A stretch of DNA of 64,000 bases from CAWAMD01 sp963783045 (GTDB lineage Bacteria > Actinomycetota > Nitriliruptoria > Nitriliruptorales > Nitriliruptoraceae). Both the position numbers and the translations under genes were made by a program. The stretch is taken from assembly GCA_963783045.1 (NCBI GenBank), contig CAWAMD010000009.1, positions 400,675-464,674 on the forward strand, written 5' to 3'. Positions 15,328 through 23,814 of this stretch are shown here, in pieces. Below the pieces are notes generated by a model. The model was not told where the DNA came from, did no database searches, and was given only the letters and a program-made list of their open reading frames with translations. How positions within the stretch are numbered: position 1 is the first letter of the stretch; every line of letters begins with the position of its first letter.

Positions 15328-15771
15328 TCACGATCGTGCCAGGTCGATGAGCGGGAGCCCTGACGTCTCGTCCAGTGACTTCCGCAGATGGGTGGGAGTC
15401 TCGGTGATGACGACCTCGAGGGTCGGGCGGACGCGGCCGGCGACGAGATGGCCGGCGCGTGCCTGCCCCTGGGAGGTCGCGAGCACGATGTGCGCGTGGA
15501 CGGCAGGGGCCCCCTCGTGCTCGGCCACGTCGCCGATCAGGGACACGACCTCCACCTGCTCGTCGACCGGGATGTGCTGGTACGCCTTCTCCTCCCAGTC
15601 GAAGTAGGCGATGGTCGCCTCGCGGAACGCGCCGATGCCGGTGAAGCTGGCGCCGGTGATGTCCTCGTCCGTCGCGACGCTCTCGAGCCCGTCCATGACC
15701 TCGTCGTCGATGTCGAAGACGACCGCGATGGTGCGCAGCCCGTCGGTCTCGTCCAGGAGCTTGGTCTGCAT
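15328..15771 (-). CDS. PPC/DUF296 domain protein
   Basis: 147 residues comprising one PPC (DUF296) domain: LRTIAVVFDIDDEVMDGLES, ITGASFTGIGAFREATIAYF, and VHAHIVLATSQGQARAGHLV (the H-x-H and G-G-H-L-type region). Bacterial members are trimers of unclear function and some are annotated as DNA-binding. The ATG at 15771 gives the typical length. The gene is divergent from the small membrane protein at 16014. Confidence 0.8.
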   Translation of the reverse strand: MQTKLLDETDGLRTIAVVFDIDDEVMDGLESVATDEDITGASFTGIGAFREATIAYFDWEEKAYQHIPVDEQVEVVSLIGDVAEHEGAPAVHAHIVLATSQGQARAGHLVAGRVRPTLEVVITETPTHLRKSLDETSGLPLIDLARS

Positions 15772-16013
15772 GTGCTGACCCTTCCCGCCCGCGGGGTTCG
15801 GTCGTCGCGCGGGCGTACAACCACACGTACCCCCCGTGGCCGCTCCGTGACCGCCCCCGGCCCGTCCGGGTCGGGGGGAGACCTCCCGCGGGACGCTGTC
15901 CACCCTGACCGACCCACCGGGAGGACCCAGGGTGGTGCGCAGACCACGCGCGGCTGCGCCCACGATCTCAGCAGGCGGCGGCTATCGTCCGTGCTGACTG
16001 GACTGGAGACGCT

Positions 16014-16376
16014 GTGACCGCACTGTTTCGCCTGCTCGCGAACGCGTTCGCGCTCTGGGTCGCCGTGCAGCTCGTCGACGGGTTGCAGTTCGAGGGCAGT
16101 GTCTGGGCCCTGCTCGGCATCGCGCTCGTGTTCGGGCTCGTGAACGCCGTCGTGCGCCCGGTCGTGAAGCTGCTGAGCTTCCCGCTGCTCCTGCTCACGC
16201 TCGGGCTGTTCACGCTCGTGATCAACGCGCTGATGTTCGGGCTCGTGATCTGGCTCTCGTCGCCGGACCTGCTCGGCCTCGGGCTGTCGTCGACCGGCTG
16301 GGCCGCGACCTTCGTGGGGGCCCTCATCGTGACCGCGGTCAGCTGGGTCGTGAACCTGTTCATCAAGGAGGACTGA
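16014..16376 (+). CDS. Phage-holin-4-superfamily (YvlD-like) small membrane protein
   Basis: 120 residues, four transmembrane helices, with the family segment LVNAVVRPVVKLLSFPLLLL and NALMFGLVIWL. Despite the family name these are usually chromosomal membrane proteins and not lysis holins. A role in envelope stress is only suspected. The GTG at 16014 follows TGGAG. The gene converges on the PhoU/TrkA-C gene with 69 bp between. Confidence 0.8.
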   Translation: MTALFRLLANAFALWVAVQLVDGLQFEGSVWALLGIALVFGLVNAVVRPVVKLLSFPLLLLTLGLFTLVINALMFGLVIWLSSPDLLGLGLSSTGWAATFVGALIVTAVSWVVNLFIKED

Positions 16377-16445
16377 CCCGGATACGTGCGGGGACGGTCC
16401 GACGAGACCGGGACAACCCCGCACACAACGTGTCGGGTCAGGTGG

Positions 16446-17669
16446 TCAGTCCTCGTCCTCGGCCGGCTCGTACCAGAGCTCCTCCTCCGGCATCCGGTCG
16501 TCGCCCGACATCTGGCGCAGGCGGCCCGGGCCCTCCTCGGGACCGATCGCGAGGAGCCGGTCGCCGGCAGCCAGCCGCCGCGACGACCGCGGCCGGTAGG
16601 TCCAGCGCTCCTCGTGCTCGATCGCGAGCACCTCCATGCCGGTCGCCGTCTGGAGCTTCAGCTCGGCAAGGGTCTGGCCGTCGAGCTCGGACCCCGGGTT
16701 CACGATCGCGTCGGCGACGATCTCGTCGGTCTCCGAGAACGCGTGGGCGATGACCTCGTGGGGCGGCCCCTCCTGCTCGATGAGCCGGGTCATCGATCGG
16801 GCCGCGTCGGCGATCCGCTCGGAGGCGGCCGCGATGACGAGCAGTCCGCGGAGGCGCTCGGGTTCCTCGTCGTCGCAGGCGGCACGCAGCACCCAGCCCT
16901 CGAGGTCACGCCACAGCCGGTCGGTGCGGGTCTCGATGGCCTGCACCTGGGCCGCGAGCGCACGATCGCGCAACAGGATCGCCGAGTAGGCGAGCCCGAC
17001 CGCGACCTCGCTCGAGTTCTTCAGCTCGACGCAGAGGTCGACGGCGCGGTCGAGGTTCGACAGCTTCGGGTGCTCGACGGGTGGGGGCAGCTCGTGCGGG
17101 GGGCCGCCAGCGAACTCGCGGACGAGGTCGACGCCCTCGACGGGTCCCTGCAGGAACATCACGTCGCCGGTCTGGAGCACGAAGTCGCCGTCGGGTCCGT
17201 AGAGGAAGTCCGCGTCACGGCGGACGGCGATGACCCACATGCCGCTGTGCGACGGCAGCGCAACGTCACGAAGCCGTTGGCCCGAGACCTTGTTGTCGTC
17301 GCGGATACGGATGCGGGCCACGACCTCGGCGGCGTGGCGCAGGTCGTCGCGCAGCTCCGAGGGGACCCCGAGCGCGTGCAGCTCGACGTTGGCGATGTCC
17401 TCGGCGGCGTCGGCCACGTCCTCGATCGCCGACGCGAGCGCGAGCACGCCGGCGAGCCCGGCCGCGTCCTCGGGCGTGCGCGCCGCGAGCATGCACAGCT
17501 CCCGCAGCTCGATCAGGTCGTCGTCGAGCTCCTGCTCGAGGCGGGGGACCTCCCGTCCGATGTCCTCGTCCCCGAAGAACACCGCCGCGTAGGCCAGGTC
17601 GACCATCAGCTCGGCAGCGTCCTTCGCGTGGGTCAGCAGCTCCTTGACGGTTCGACGCGGTGCGCGCAT
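16446..17669 (-). CDS. Double PhoU/TrkA-C (RCK-C) regulator of ion transport
   Basis: 407 residues with an internal duplication: PhoU-like helical bundle (1-95), TrkA-C domain (about 110-180, VIAVRRDADFLYGPDGDFVL), a second PhoU-like bundle (about 200-300, VDLCVELKNSSEVAVGLAYS), and a second TrkA-C domain (about 310-385, LAIEHEERWTYRPRSSRRLA, ending GDRLLAIG). TrkA-C domains bind small ligands and gate channels or transporters, and PhoU-type helices couple to them. It is divergent from the MgtE-like gene at 17901, so a partner role in divalent-cation transport is likely by context. Confidence 0.8.
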   Translation of the reverse strand: MRAPRRTVKELLTHAKDAAELMVDLAYAAVFFGDEDIGREVPRLEQELDDDLIELRELCMLAARTPEDAAGLAGVLALASAIEDVADAAEDIANVELHALGVPSELRDDLRHAAEVVARIRIRDDNKVSGQRLRDVALPSHSGMWVIAVRRDADFLYGPDGDFVLQTGDVMFLQGPVEGVDLVREFAGGPPHELPPPVEHPKLSNLDRAVDLCVELKNSSEVAVGLAYSAILLRDRALAAQVQAIETRTDRLWRDLEGWVLRAACDDEEPERLRGLLVIAAASERIADAARSMTRLIEQEGPPHEVIAHAFSETDEIVADAIVNPGSELDGQTLAELKLQTATGMEVLAIEHEERWTYRPRSSRRLAAGDRLLAIGPEEGPGRLRQMSGDDRMPEEELWYEPAEDED

Positions 17670-17778
17670 GCCTCTCCATCCCGACACGTGCGAACGGTAC
17701 CGCGCCGACGCGCGGCCCGAGACACCTCGCAGGCAGGAGGCTAGGCTCCCTGCCGCCCCCGGCACCGAGGAGGTGACC

Positions 17779-17856
17779 GTGTCCGACGACGCCGCAAGAC
17801 ATCGGCGTCCGTGCCCATCCACGCACGGACGGCGTCGCCGGCATCCGGGAGCCTGA
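17779..17856 (+). CDS. Putative 25-residue leader peptide upstream of the MgtE-type transporter
   Basis: A GTG-started frame with a very strong ribosome site (GAGGAGGTGACC directly before it) encodes MSDDAARHRRPCPSTHGRRR and five more residues (RHPGA). Its initiation context closely matches that of the transporter itself (GGAGGTGACCC before ATG 17901). The frame is rich in Arg and Pro codons, starts with two Asp, and spans two competing hairpins (17788-17809 and 17807-17830). By analogy with the mgtL leader of Salmonella mgtA it could sense Mg or translation status. That role is inference, and the peptide has no known homologue to me. Confidence 0.45.
   Translation: MSDDAARHRRPCPSTHGRRRRHPGA
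17788..17836 (+). promoter_or_regulatory. Mutually exclusive hairpins in the mgtE leader
   Basis: Hairpin 1 pairs GACGCCG (17788-17794) with CGGCGTC (17803-17809). Hairpin 2 pairs GTCCGTGC (17807-17814) with GCACGGAC (17823-17830). They share 17807-17809, so both cannot form fully at once. A second GGCGTC at 17831-17836 can also pair with GACGCC at 17788. This is attenuator-like geometry inside a leader ORF. The sequence does not match the M-box consensus. Confidence 0.45.
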
Positions 17857-17900
17857 GCCGGTCCGTCGCCGTCCGAGTCCACGCCCCTCGGAGGTGACCC

Positions 17901-19175
17901 ATGCCGCGCGCCCGCCCGCCTCGTGACGAGCCGCGCCTGCCGGCGCGTGTCGCCACCTGGATGTGGCGGCGCCTGCGCAGCGTCTTCGGGTTCGGCCCGA
18001 CGGTGCGTCAGGGTCTGATCGCGCTCGTCCTCAACAGCAGCACGAGCCTCGTCGCCGGCGCGTTCCTCGGGGCGATCACCGGCACCTTCACGCAGTTCCC
18101 CGGCCTGCTCGTCATGGTCCCGGCCGCCATCGGGCTGCGCGGCAACATCTTCTCGACGTTCGGCAACCGGCTCAGCACGGCCATCCACACCGGGACCTTC
18201 GAGCTCACCATGCGGCGGGGGTCCCTGCTGCGCCAGAACGTCGAGGCGTCGATGATCCTCACGGCGATCGTGTCGGTGGTCCTCGCGCTGCTCGCCAAGC
18301 TCATCTCCCTGGGCGTCGGCGTCCCGAACACGTCGCCGACGCTCACGCTGATCACGATCTCGGTGTTCGGCGGGCTGCTCGCCTCCCTGGTCGTGCTGCT
18401 GGCGAGCCTGATGCTCGCCGCCGGGGCGGTGCGCTACGGGTGGGACCTCGACAACGTGGTGGCGCCGATCGTGTCGACGCTCGGGGACGTGCTGACGTTG
18501 CCCGCCCTGTGGCTGGCGACCTTCGTCGCCGACGTGCGGGTGGTCACCCCGTCGTTCGGGATCGTGCTGCTCGCGATATCCGCCGCGCTGTTCGTCTACG
18601 GACTGCGAGCGCACGGCACGGTCCTGCGGCAGGTCACCCGCCAGTCGTGGCCGGTCCTGAGCGCCGCGGCGCTGCTGTCCACGCTCGCAGGGATCGTGCT
18701 GCAGCAGCGCCTGTCCACCTTCACCGTCCTGCCGGCCCTGCTCATGCTGCAGCCGGCGTTCGTGAGCAGCGCCGGTGCGCTCGGCGGCATCCTCTCGAGC
18801 CGGCTCTCCAGCAAGCTCCACCTCGGCCTGGTGCCGCCGGGCCTGCTGCCCGATCCGGAGATCCGCGCCGACGCGGGGCTCGTCCTGGGGCTCGCCGCGC
18901 CCGTCTACCTCTTCAACGGCGTCGGTGCGCACCTGGTCGCGTTGGCGCTCGGAAAGAGCAGTCCCGGGCTCGCGCTCATGGTCGGGGCGTCCATGCTCGG
19001 CGGCATCATCGCCGTGCTCTTCGCCCTGGCGGTCGCCTACTACGGCACGATCGCCGCGGTGCAGCTGCGGCTCGACCCCGACACCTACGGCATCCCGATC
19101 GTGACCTCGTCCGTCGACTTCGCCGGGGTCGTGTCCCTCATCGCCGGTGCGGCGATCCTGGGTATCACCCGCTGA
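17901..19175 (+). CDS. Double MgtE-domain (SLC41-like) divalent cation transporter
   Basis: 424 residues with about ten transmembrane helices arranged as two tandem MgtE transmembrane domains. Domain 1 contains GAITGTFTQFPGLLVMVPAA and IGLRGNIFSTFGNRLSTAIH. Domain 2 contains LLMLQPAFVSSAGALGGILS and SRLSSKLHLGL. There is no N-terminal MgtE-N or CBS region, so gating must come from elsewhere, probably the divergent PhoU/TrkA-C protein. The ATG is set by GGAGG 6 bp upstream. Substrate most likely Mg2+ or a related ion, by family. Confidence 0.85.
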   Translation: MPRARPPRDEPRLPARVATWMWRRLRSVFGFGPTVRQGLIALVLNSSTSLVAGAFLGAITGTFTQFPGLLVMVPAAIGLRGNIFSTFGNRLSTAIHTGTFELTMRRGSLLRQNVEASMILTAIVSVVLALLAKLISLGVGVPNTSPTLTLITISVFGGLLASLVVLLASLMLAAGAVRYGWDLDNVVAPIVSTLGDVLTLPALWLATFVADVRVVTPSFGIVLLAISAALFVYGLRAHGTVLRQVTRQSWPVLSAAALLSTLAGIVLQQRLSTFTVLPALLMLQPAFVSSAGALGGILSSRLSSKLHLGLVPPGLLPDPEIRADAGLVLGLAAPVYLFNGVGAHLVALALGKSSPGLALMVGASMLGGIIAVLFALAVAYYGTIAAVQLRLDPDTYGIPIVTSSVDFAGVVSLIAGAAILGITR

Positions 19176-19382
19176 CCGTCGGAGGGGCCGTGGCGGCGCT
19201 CGGCCGAGCCGACCCGGACACGGCGGCAGGAGTCCGGGCGGGCCACGTCGAAGACCGCTGTCACCGCACCGGCGGGAGACGCCAGCGGCGGTGCGCGGAG
19301 GGGCAGGGAACTCGCATGCGTCATCGACTGACCGGTAGAGACCGCGGACGCGGCGCTTCGCGACGGCACCGAGCGATCGCCG

Positions 19383-21557
19383 GTGCGCGAGGACACCGAC
19401 CTGCCCCGGTCGGTCGACGACGACCTGCCCGACGTGGAGGAGCCCGCCCTCGCGCCACCGAGCACCCGCACGGGTGCCGTCACCGCCGCCGCGACACCGA
19501 GCGCGCTCGCGGAGTGGATCGTCCGCGACGCGGGCGACGGCACGTTCCTGCTCCACCTGCCCGAGGACGACCGGTCCGAGGACGATCCCGGTCCCTCCGA
19601 CGTGGCGGGTGACGCGCCGGTCGTGGCCACCCTCACCGCTGCGGAGGACGGCACGCTCACGGTCGCCGACGGTGCCGACACCGGGCCGCCGGCACGGTTC
19701 GCCTTCGAGCCCGCTCCGGCGGGCAGCCCCTGCGCCGCGTGGCCGGAGGCCGAGGTGGACGTGACCGGGGCGCCCCCGACCGGCGAGGCGCCCTTCACCG
19801 AGACCCGCGGGTATCTCGACGCGCACCTGCACATGATGGCGTTCGAGTTCATCGGCGGCCGCGCCCGGTGCGGACGCCCCTGGCATCCGTACGGCGTCGC
19901 CTACGCGCTCGTCGACTGCCCCGACCACGAGCCCGGTGGCGCCGGCGCCGCACTCGAGGCGGTCCTGAGCGGCGCCCCGACCCACGACACCACCGGCTGG
20001 CCCGACTTCCCGTACTGGCCGAGGTACGACTCGCTCACCCATGAGCAGGTCTACTACCGGTGGATGGAGCGGGCCTGGCGCGGTGGACTGCGGATGTTCA
20101 CGAACCTGCTCGTGGACAACAACTCGCTGTGCGAGACCTGGATCTACAAGGAGCACAGCTGCAACGAGATGGACGGCGTCCGGCTGCAGGCACAGCGCCT
20201 CCACGAGCTCGAGCGCTACATCGACGCGCAGTGGGGCGGTCCGGGGCGCGGCTGGTTCCGGATCGTGACGGATCCCTTCGAGGCGCGCCGGGTCATGAAC
20301 GAGGGACGTCTCGCGGTCGTCATGGGCATCGAGGTGTCGGTGCTGTTCGACTGCGGCATCTACGAGGGCGTCCCGCAGTGCGACGCCGACGACATCGACC
20401 AGCGGCTCGGTGAGGTGCACGACCTCGGCGTCCGTCAGCTCGAGTTCGTCAACAAGTTCGACAACGCGCTGTCGGGCGTCACCGGCGACTCGGGCAGCTC
20501 CGGGGTCGTCGTGAACCTCGGCAACCGGGACGACACCGGCCAGTTCTGGCAGATGGAGACGTGCCGCGAGCCAGACGGTCACACCACCCACCACCACGAC
20601 AAGACGCAGTACAACGTCAACGACGACACGGGGGCGACCGGGCCGGTCGCGCAGCGCGACGCGATCTTCGGAGCGGTGCTGCAGGCCTCCGGACGAAGCG
20701 GCGTGGCACCCGTCTACCCCGAGGGACCCCACTGCAACGTGCGGGGTCTGACCGCGCTCGGGCGGCACCTGCTGCAGCGGATGGTCGAGCGGGGCATGGT
20801 GTTCGACCCCGACCACATGAGCTCGCTCGGTCGCGAGCAGGCACTCGACGTGCTGCAGGCGAAGGGGTACTCCGGCGTGGTGTCGAGCCACAGCTGGGCC
20901 GACGACTCGGTCTACGAGCGCGTCCTGCAGATGGGCGGCGTGGTCACCCCGTACGCCGGCGGGTCGCGTGGCTTCATCGACAAGTGGCGCAAGACGCGTC
21001 GCTGGGCGAACCCGCGCTACTACTTCGGGATCGGCTACGGCGCCGACACGAACGGCTTCGGCAGCCAGGGCGGCCCCCGGAACCCGGCACCCGGGGACGC
21101 GGTCACCTACCCGTTCACCGGCTTCGGCGGTGTCGAGGTCGACCGGCAGGTCAGCGGCAACCAGGTCTACGACATCAACACCGACGGGGTCGACCACTAC
21201 GGCCTCTACCCGGACTGGATCGAGGACATCCGTGTCCAGCTCGGCGACGGCGAGACCGACCTCTTCACCGACGAGATGGCCCGCGGGCCCGAGGCCTACC
21301 TGCTGATGTGGGAGCGGGCGCTCGGCGTCGCCAACGACGCCTGTCGCGACGACCGGGTGACCCCGCCGTCGCAGGCCGACCTGCGTGCGATCCGGCCCGG
21401 GGCGCGCGCGGAGGAGGTGCTCGTCGCCCTCGGCCAGCCCCACGAGCGGCGCGACGGCGCGCTCCGCTACTGCACGGCGGGTGGCTCCGCGAGCATCCAC
21501 CTCGACGCGAGCGGGACCGTCACGCGCGTCGACCGTGGCGGTCCGCCGTTGACCTGA
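19383..21557 (+). CDS. Metal-dependent hydrolase of the amidohydrolase superfamily (dipeptidase-like)
   Basis: 724 residues. After an acidic, low-complexity N-terminal region (1-135), the barrel begins with YLDAHLHMMAFEFIGGRARC (His148 and His150 as the HxH metal pair). Later segments RMVERGMVFDPDHMSSLGRE and GVVSSHSWADDSVY supply further ligands, including the DPDHMS motif typical of membrane-dipeptidase-like enzymes. A C-terminal piece (about 650-724, LRAIRPGARAEEVLVALGQP) looks like a SmpA/BamE-type small domain. Extracellular location would be expected, but no signal peptide is in frame upstream (a stop at about 19329), so the true start or an upstream frameshift is uncertain. Confidence 0.7.
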   Translation: MREDTDLPRSVDDDLPDVEEPALAPPSTRTGAVTAAATPSALAEWIVRDAGDGTFLLHLPEDDRSEDDPGPSDVAGDAPVVATLTAAEDGTLTVADGADTGPPARFAFEPAPAGSPCAAWPEAEVDVTGAPPTGEAPFTETRGYLDAHLHMMAFEFIGGRARCGRPWHPYGVAYALVDCPDHEPGGAGAALEAVLSGAPTHDTTGWPDFPYWPRYDSLTHEQVYYRWMERAWRGGLRMFTNLLVDNNSLCETWIYKEHSCNEMDGVRLQAQRLHELERYIDAQWGGPGRGWFRIVTDPFEARRVMNEGRLAVVMGIEVSVLFDCGIYEGVPQCDADDIDQRLGEVHDLGVRQLEFVNKFDNALSGVTGDSGSSGVVVNLGNRDDTGQFWQMETCREPDGHTTHHHDKTQYNVNDDTGATGPVAQRDAIFGAVLQASGRSGVAPVYPEGPHCNVRGLTALGRHLLQRMVERGMVFDPDHMSSLGREQALDVLQAKGYSGVVSSHSWADDSVYERVLQMGGVVTPYAGGSRGFIDKWRKTRRWANPRYYFGIGYGADTNGFGSQGGPRNPAPGDAVTYPFTGFGGVEVDRQVSGNQVYDINTDGVDHYGLYPDWIEDIRVQLGDGETDLFTDEMARGPEAYLLMWERALGVANDACRDDRVTPPSQADLRAIRPGARAEEVLVALGQPHERRDGALRYCTAGGSASIHLDASGTVTRVDRGGPPLT

Positions 21558-21567
21558 GCGAGAGGAG

Positions 21568-21638
21568 AGCGGGTGAGGGGAATCGAACCCCCATGACCAG
21601 CTTGGAAGGCTGGGGCTCTGCCATTGAGCTACACCCGC
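21568..21638 (-). tRNA. tRNA-Gly (anticodon TCC)
   Basis: A 71-nt cloverleaf with acceptor stem GCGGGTG/CACCCGC, D-arm AGCTCAATGGCAGAGC, anticodon loop CTTCCAA (anticodon TCC) and T-loop GGTTCGATTCC. No CCA is encoded. Confidence 0.95.
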
Positions 21639-21867
21639 GGGAACCGGTCGAGTGGGATCGTCCGGCGGGCACGGAGGGTAGCAGCGGCCTTCTGCTGTGG
21701 GCGAGCGCCGGCGTCGCGGTGCCCTCAGGCGGCGGGCGGAGGCACCGGAACGCGCGATGCGGGGTCCGCTGTTCCCCGGGTTCGGTGTGCGCGCTCCAGC
21801 TAGCACTCTCTCAGATCGTCGGTACGGTCCTCGACTCTTCCCCAAAACCCCCACACGGAGTTGTGCC

Positions 21868-22398
21868 GTGTCTCGACGCTTTCTCACGTCCCTGCTCGCC
21901 GGTGTCGCCCTGACCGTGGGCATCGCCGCCACCCCCGCCGCGGCCTCCGAGCCGGCGGACCTCATGCCCCTGTGCGGTGAGGTCGGCCACGACTGCGGGA
22001 CGGTGGTCAACACCCCGGACGCCCGCATCATCGGCGACCACTACGGCCACGACATCGGCCAGGTGCTGAACGACGCCGACATCGACCGGATCCTCGAGCT
22101 CTCCCGCCAGAAGGACGTCCAGGCAGCCGCCAGCACGGCGGTCGAGCCGGTCCAGGCGACCGTCTGGGACCGTCTCGCGCAGTGCGAGGCCGGTGGCAAC
22201 TGGGCCTCGACCGTCGGCTACTACGAGGGCGGTCTGCAGTTCGCCCCGGGCACCTGGGACGCCTACAAGCCGGCCGGCTACCCGAACCACGCCTACGACG
22301 CGAGCCGCGACCAGCAGATCCTCGTCGCCGAGCGTGTGCTCGCCGACCAGGGCTGGGGCGCCTGGCCCGTCTGCTCGCGCAAGATCGGCGTTCGCTGA
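21868..22398 (+). CDS. Resuscitation-promoting factor (Rpf), secreted muralytic enzyme
   Basis: 176 residues. A Sec signal peptide (RRFLTSLLAGVALTVGIAAT, cleavage after AAA) is followed by a linker of about 70 residues and a C-terminal Rpf domain: VWDRLAQCEAGGNWASTVGY, with catalytic Glu in QCEAGGNW, YYEGGLQFAPGTWDAY, and two Cys able to form the family disulfide. Rpf enzymes cleave peptidoglycan and stimulate regrowth of dormant actinobacteria. The GTG at 21868 is preceded by CGGAG. I looked for and did not find a ydaO-type riboswitch in the leader. Confidence 0.9.
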   Translation: MSRRFLTSLLAGVALTVGIAATPAAASEPADLMPLCGEVGHDCGTVVNTPDARIIGDHYGHDIGQVLNDADIDRILELSRQKDVQAAASTAVEPVQATVWDRLAQCEAGGNWASTVGYYEGGLQFAPGTWDAYKPAGYPNHAYDASRDQQILVAERVLADQGWGAWPVCSRKIGVR

Positions 22399-22415
22399 CA
22401 CCGCACGCTTCGTGG

Positions 22416-22451
22416 CCCCCGGCCGCCCCGCACGTCAGGGCGGGCCGGGGG
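22416..22451 (+). terminator. Intrinsic terminator after rpf
   Basis: A GC-rich hairpin (CCCCCGGCC with a one-base bulge then GCCC, pairing with GGGC and GGCCGGGGG) 18 bp past the rpf stop, followed by a modestly T-rich run (TCTCGTCATT). Confidence 0.65.
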
Positions 22452-22625
22452 TCTCGTCATTGCTGCGACGGCGTCCGCCGGTCGGTACGCCGCCCGGCGT
22501 CGCGTCGTGAGCGCCCCGCTGCGCGCCCAGCCACCATGGCGCGGCCGGGCTCGTGAAGAACGGGCGGATCGTCCCACATCCGGGACGGACTGCCCGAGCT
22601 GCCGAACGAGTCGGGCAGGCCAGCG

Positions 22626-22703
22626 TGGTCGGGGCGGCCGGATTCGAACCGGCGACCTCCTGCTCCCAAAGCAGGCGCGCTAACCAAGCTGCGCTACGCC
22701 CCG
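22626..22703 (-). tRNA. tRNA-Pro (anticodon TGG), CCA encoded
   Basis: A cloverleaf with acceptor stem CGGGGCG/CGCCCCG, anticodon loop TTTGGGA (anticodon TGG) and T-loop GGTTCGAATCC. The discriminator A is followed by an encoded CCA (22626-22628), unlike the other tRNAs in this window. Confidence 0.95.
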
Positions 22704-22824
22704 TGCGCGCCGGAAGGTACCGCATGCGATGTCCGTGGCCGTGGCCGCGAACTCCTCCTCGCACAGTCGGCAGACGCGTTCGGTGTGAGGCGCAACGATG
22801 CGCCGCGCCGGGCGGGAGGGGCCG

Positions 22825-23514
22825 TCAGTGCCCCACGAGCCGCGAGGCCACCGCCACGAGGTCCGGACCCTCGACGGTCGGCTCGGCGAAGTACCCGGGG
22901 TAGGTCGTGCCTTCACGGTTGACCCACGCGCCCACCAGGCCGGCCTCGACGCCACCCTGCACGTCCCAGGGGTGCACGGCCACCATCGCGGTGGTCTCCG
23001 CGTCGGCGCCGAGCTCCGCGAGCGCGTACCGGTACGCGTCCGGATGCGGCTTCCACACGCCGGCGCCCGACACGTCGAGCGTCGCGGCGACCTGGTCGCT
23101 CAGGCCGGCGCGCTCCAGGAACTGCTCGGTGACGGCGGTCGTGCCGTTCGTGAACGTCGCCACCGTGACACCGTCCGAGGCCAGGCTCGTCAGCGCCTCC
23201 GCCACGTCCGGATGGGGCGTGACCTCCTCGAACGCGGCGATCACCTCCTCGGCGACGGCGTCGGGGTCGTCGAGGTCGGCCGCCCGTGCCAGCTCGCGGG
23301 CGTGATGAGCCGCGATGTCCGGGAAGGCGGCGAAGCGGCCGGCGGACGCGGCCGCGAACCCGTCGCGGAGCACGGTGGCGAACCAGCGCGGCACCTGCTG
23401 GGCGTACAGGCCGGCATCCTCGAAGTGACGGCGCACCGACCCGAGGGCGAACAGCGTCTCGTTCACGTCGAGCAGGACGTGGGTGACCTCGGGGACGGTC
23501 GCGGACACGGACAC
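22825..23514 (-). CDS. HAD-superfamily hydrolase (haloacid dehalogenase type II-like)
   Basis: 229 residues. Motif I is VLLDVNETLFALG (Asp nucleophile, with D-V-N-E-T-L as in type II haloacid dehalogenases), motif II ATFTNGT, and motif III/IV GVWKPHPDAYRYALAELG and AVHPWDVQG. A helical cap lies between residues about 20 and 100. Members hydrolyse phosphoesters or C-halogen bonds, and the true substrate is unknown. The GTG at 23514 follows CCGGAGG. Confidence 0.8.
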   Translation of the reverse strand: MSVSATVPEVTHVLLDVNETLFALGSVRRHFEDAGLYAQQVPRWFATVLRDGFAAASAGRFAAFPDIAAHHARELARAADLDDPDAVAEEVIAAFEEVTPHPDVAEALTSLASDGVTVATFTNGTTAVTEQFLERAGLSDQVAATLDVSGAGVWKPHPDAYRYALAELGADAETTAMVAVHPWDVQGGVEAGLVGAWVNREGTTYPGYFAEPTVEGPDLVAVASRLVGH

Positions 23515-23814
23515 GGGATGCCTCCGGTGATGGGAACACCGACCAGCGTGGCGCGCCCGCGGCCAGCGTGTTTCGGCCAGCGCGGTCGTCAGGACGGGCT
23601 CGGATGGACATGACGGCGTGAAGGTGCCACCATCCCCATCCGACCGGCGCGACGTCGGTCTCGTTCCGTCGTGCGTCAGCCTGTCAGCCAGCCTGTCCCG
23701 ATGAACGCCGCGCCGTGCGTGCTCGCTCCGCTCCACGCCCCGGCGACCACGCGGCACGCTCCACGGCCCATGTGCGGCCGACTCGCCAGCCAGCAACGAA
23801 AGCCTCGAGATCAG

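Noticed and set aside
16014..16376. Phage holin indicating a prophage
   Set aside because: The family is mostly chromosomal and no phage genes are nearby.
17670..17900. M-box (ykoK) magnesium riboswitch
   Set aside because: The conserved GGTGAGGCTCC start and downstream core of the M-box are not present, so I report the leader ORF and hairpins instead.
21639..21867. ydaO cyclic-di-AMP riboswitch before rpf, or CIRCE element
   Set aside because: The ydaO core is absent. A TAGCACTC half-site is present, but the second CIRCE half is missing.
17670..22031. Open minus-strand frame of more than 1400 codons continuing upstream of the PhoU/TrkA-C gene
   Set aside because: It lies opposite the MgtE, hydrolase and Rpf genes, whose motifs and codon bias are clear. 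Its product is low-complexity Arg/Asp/Val, a common artefact of high-GC antisense frames. Only 16446-17669 of it is real.
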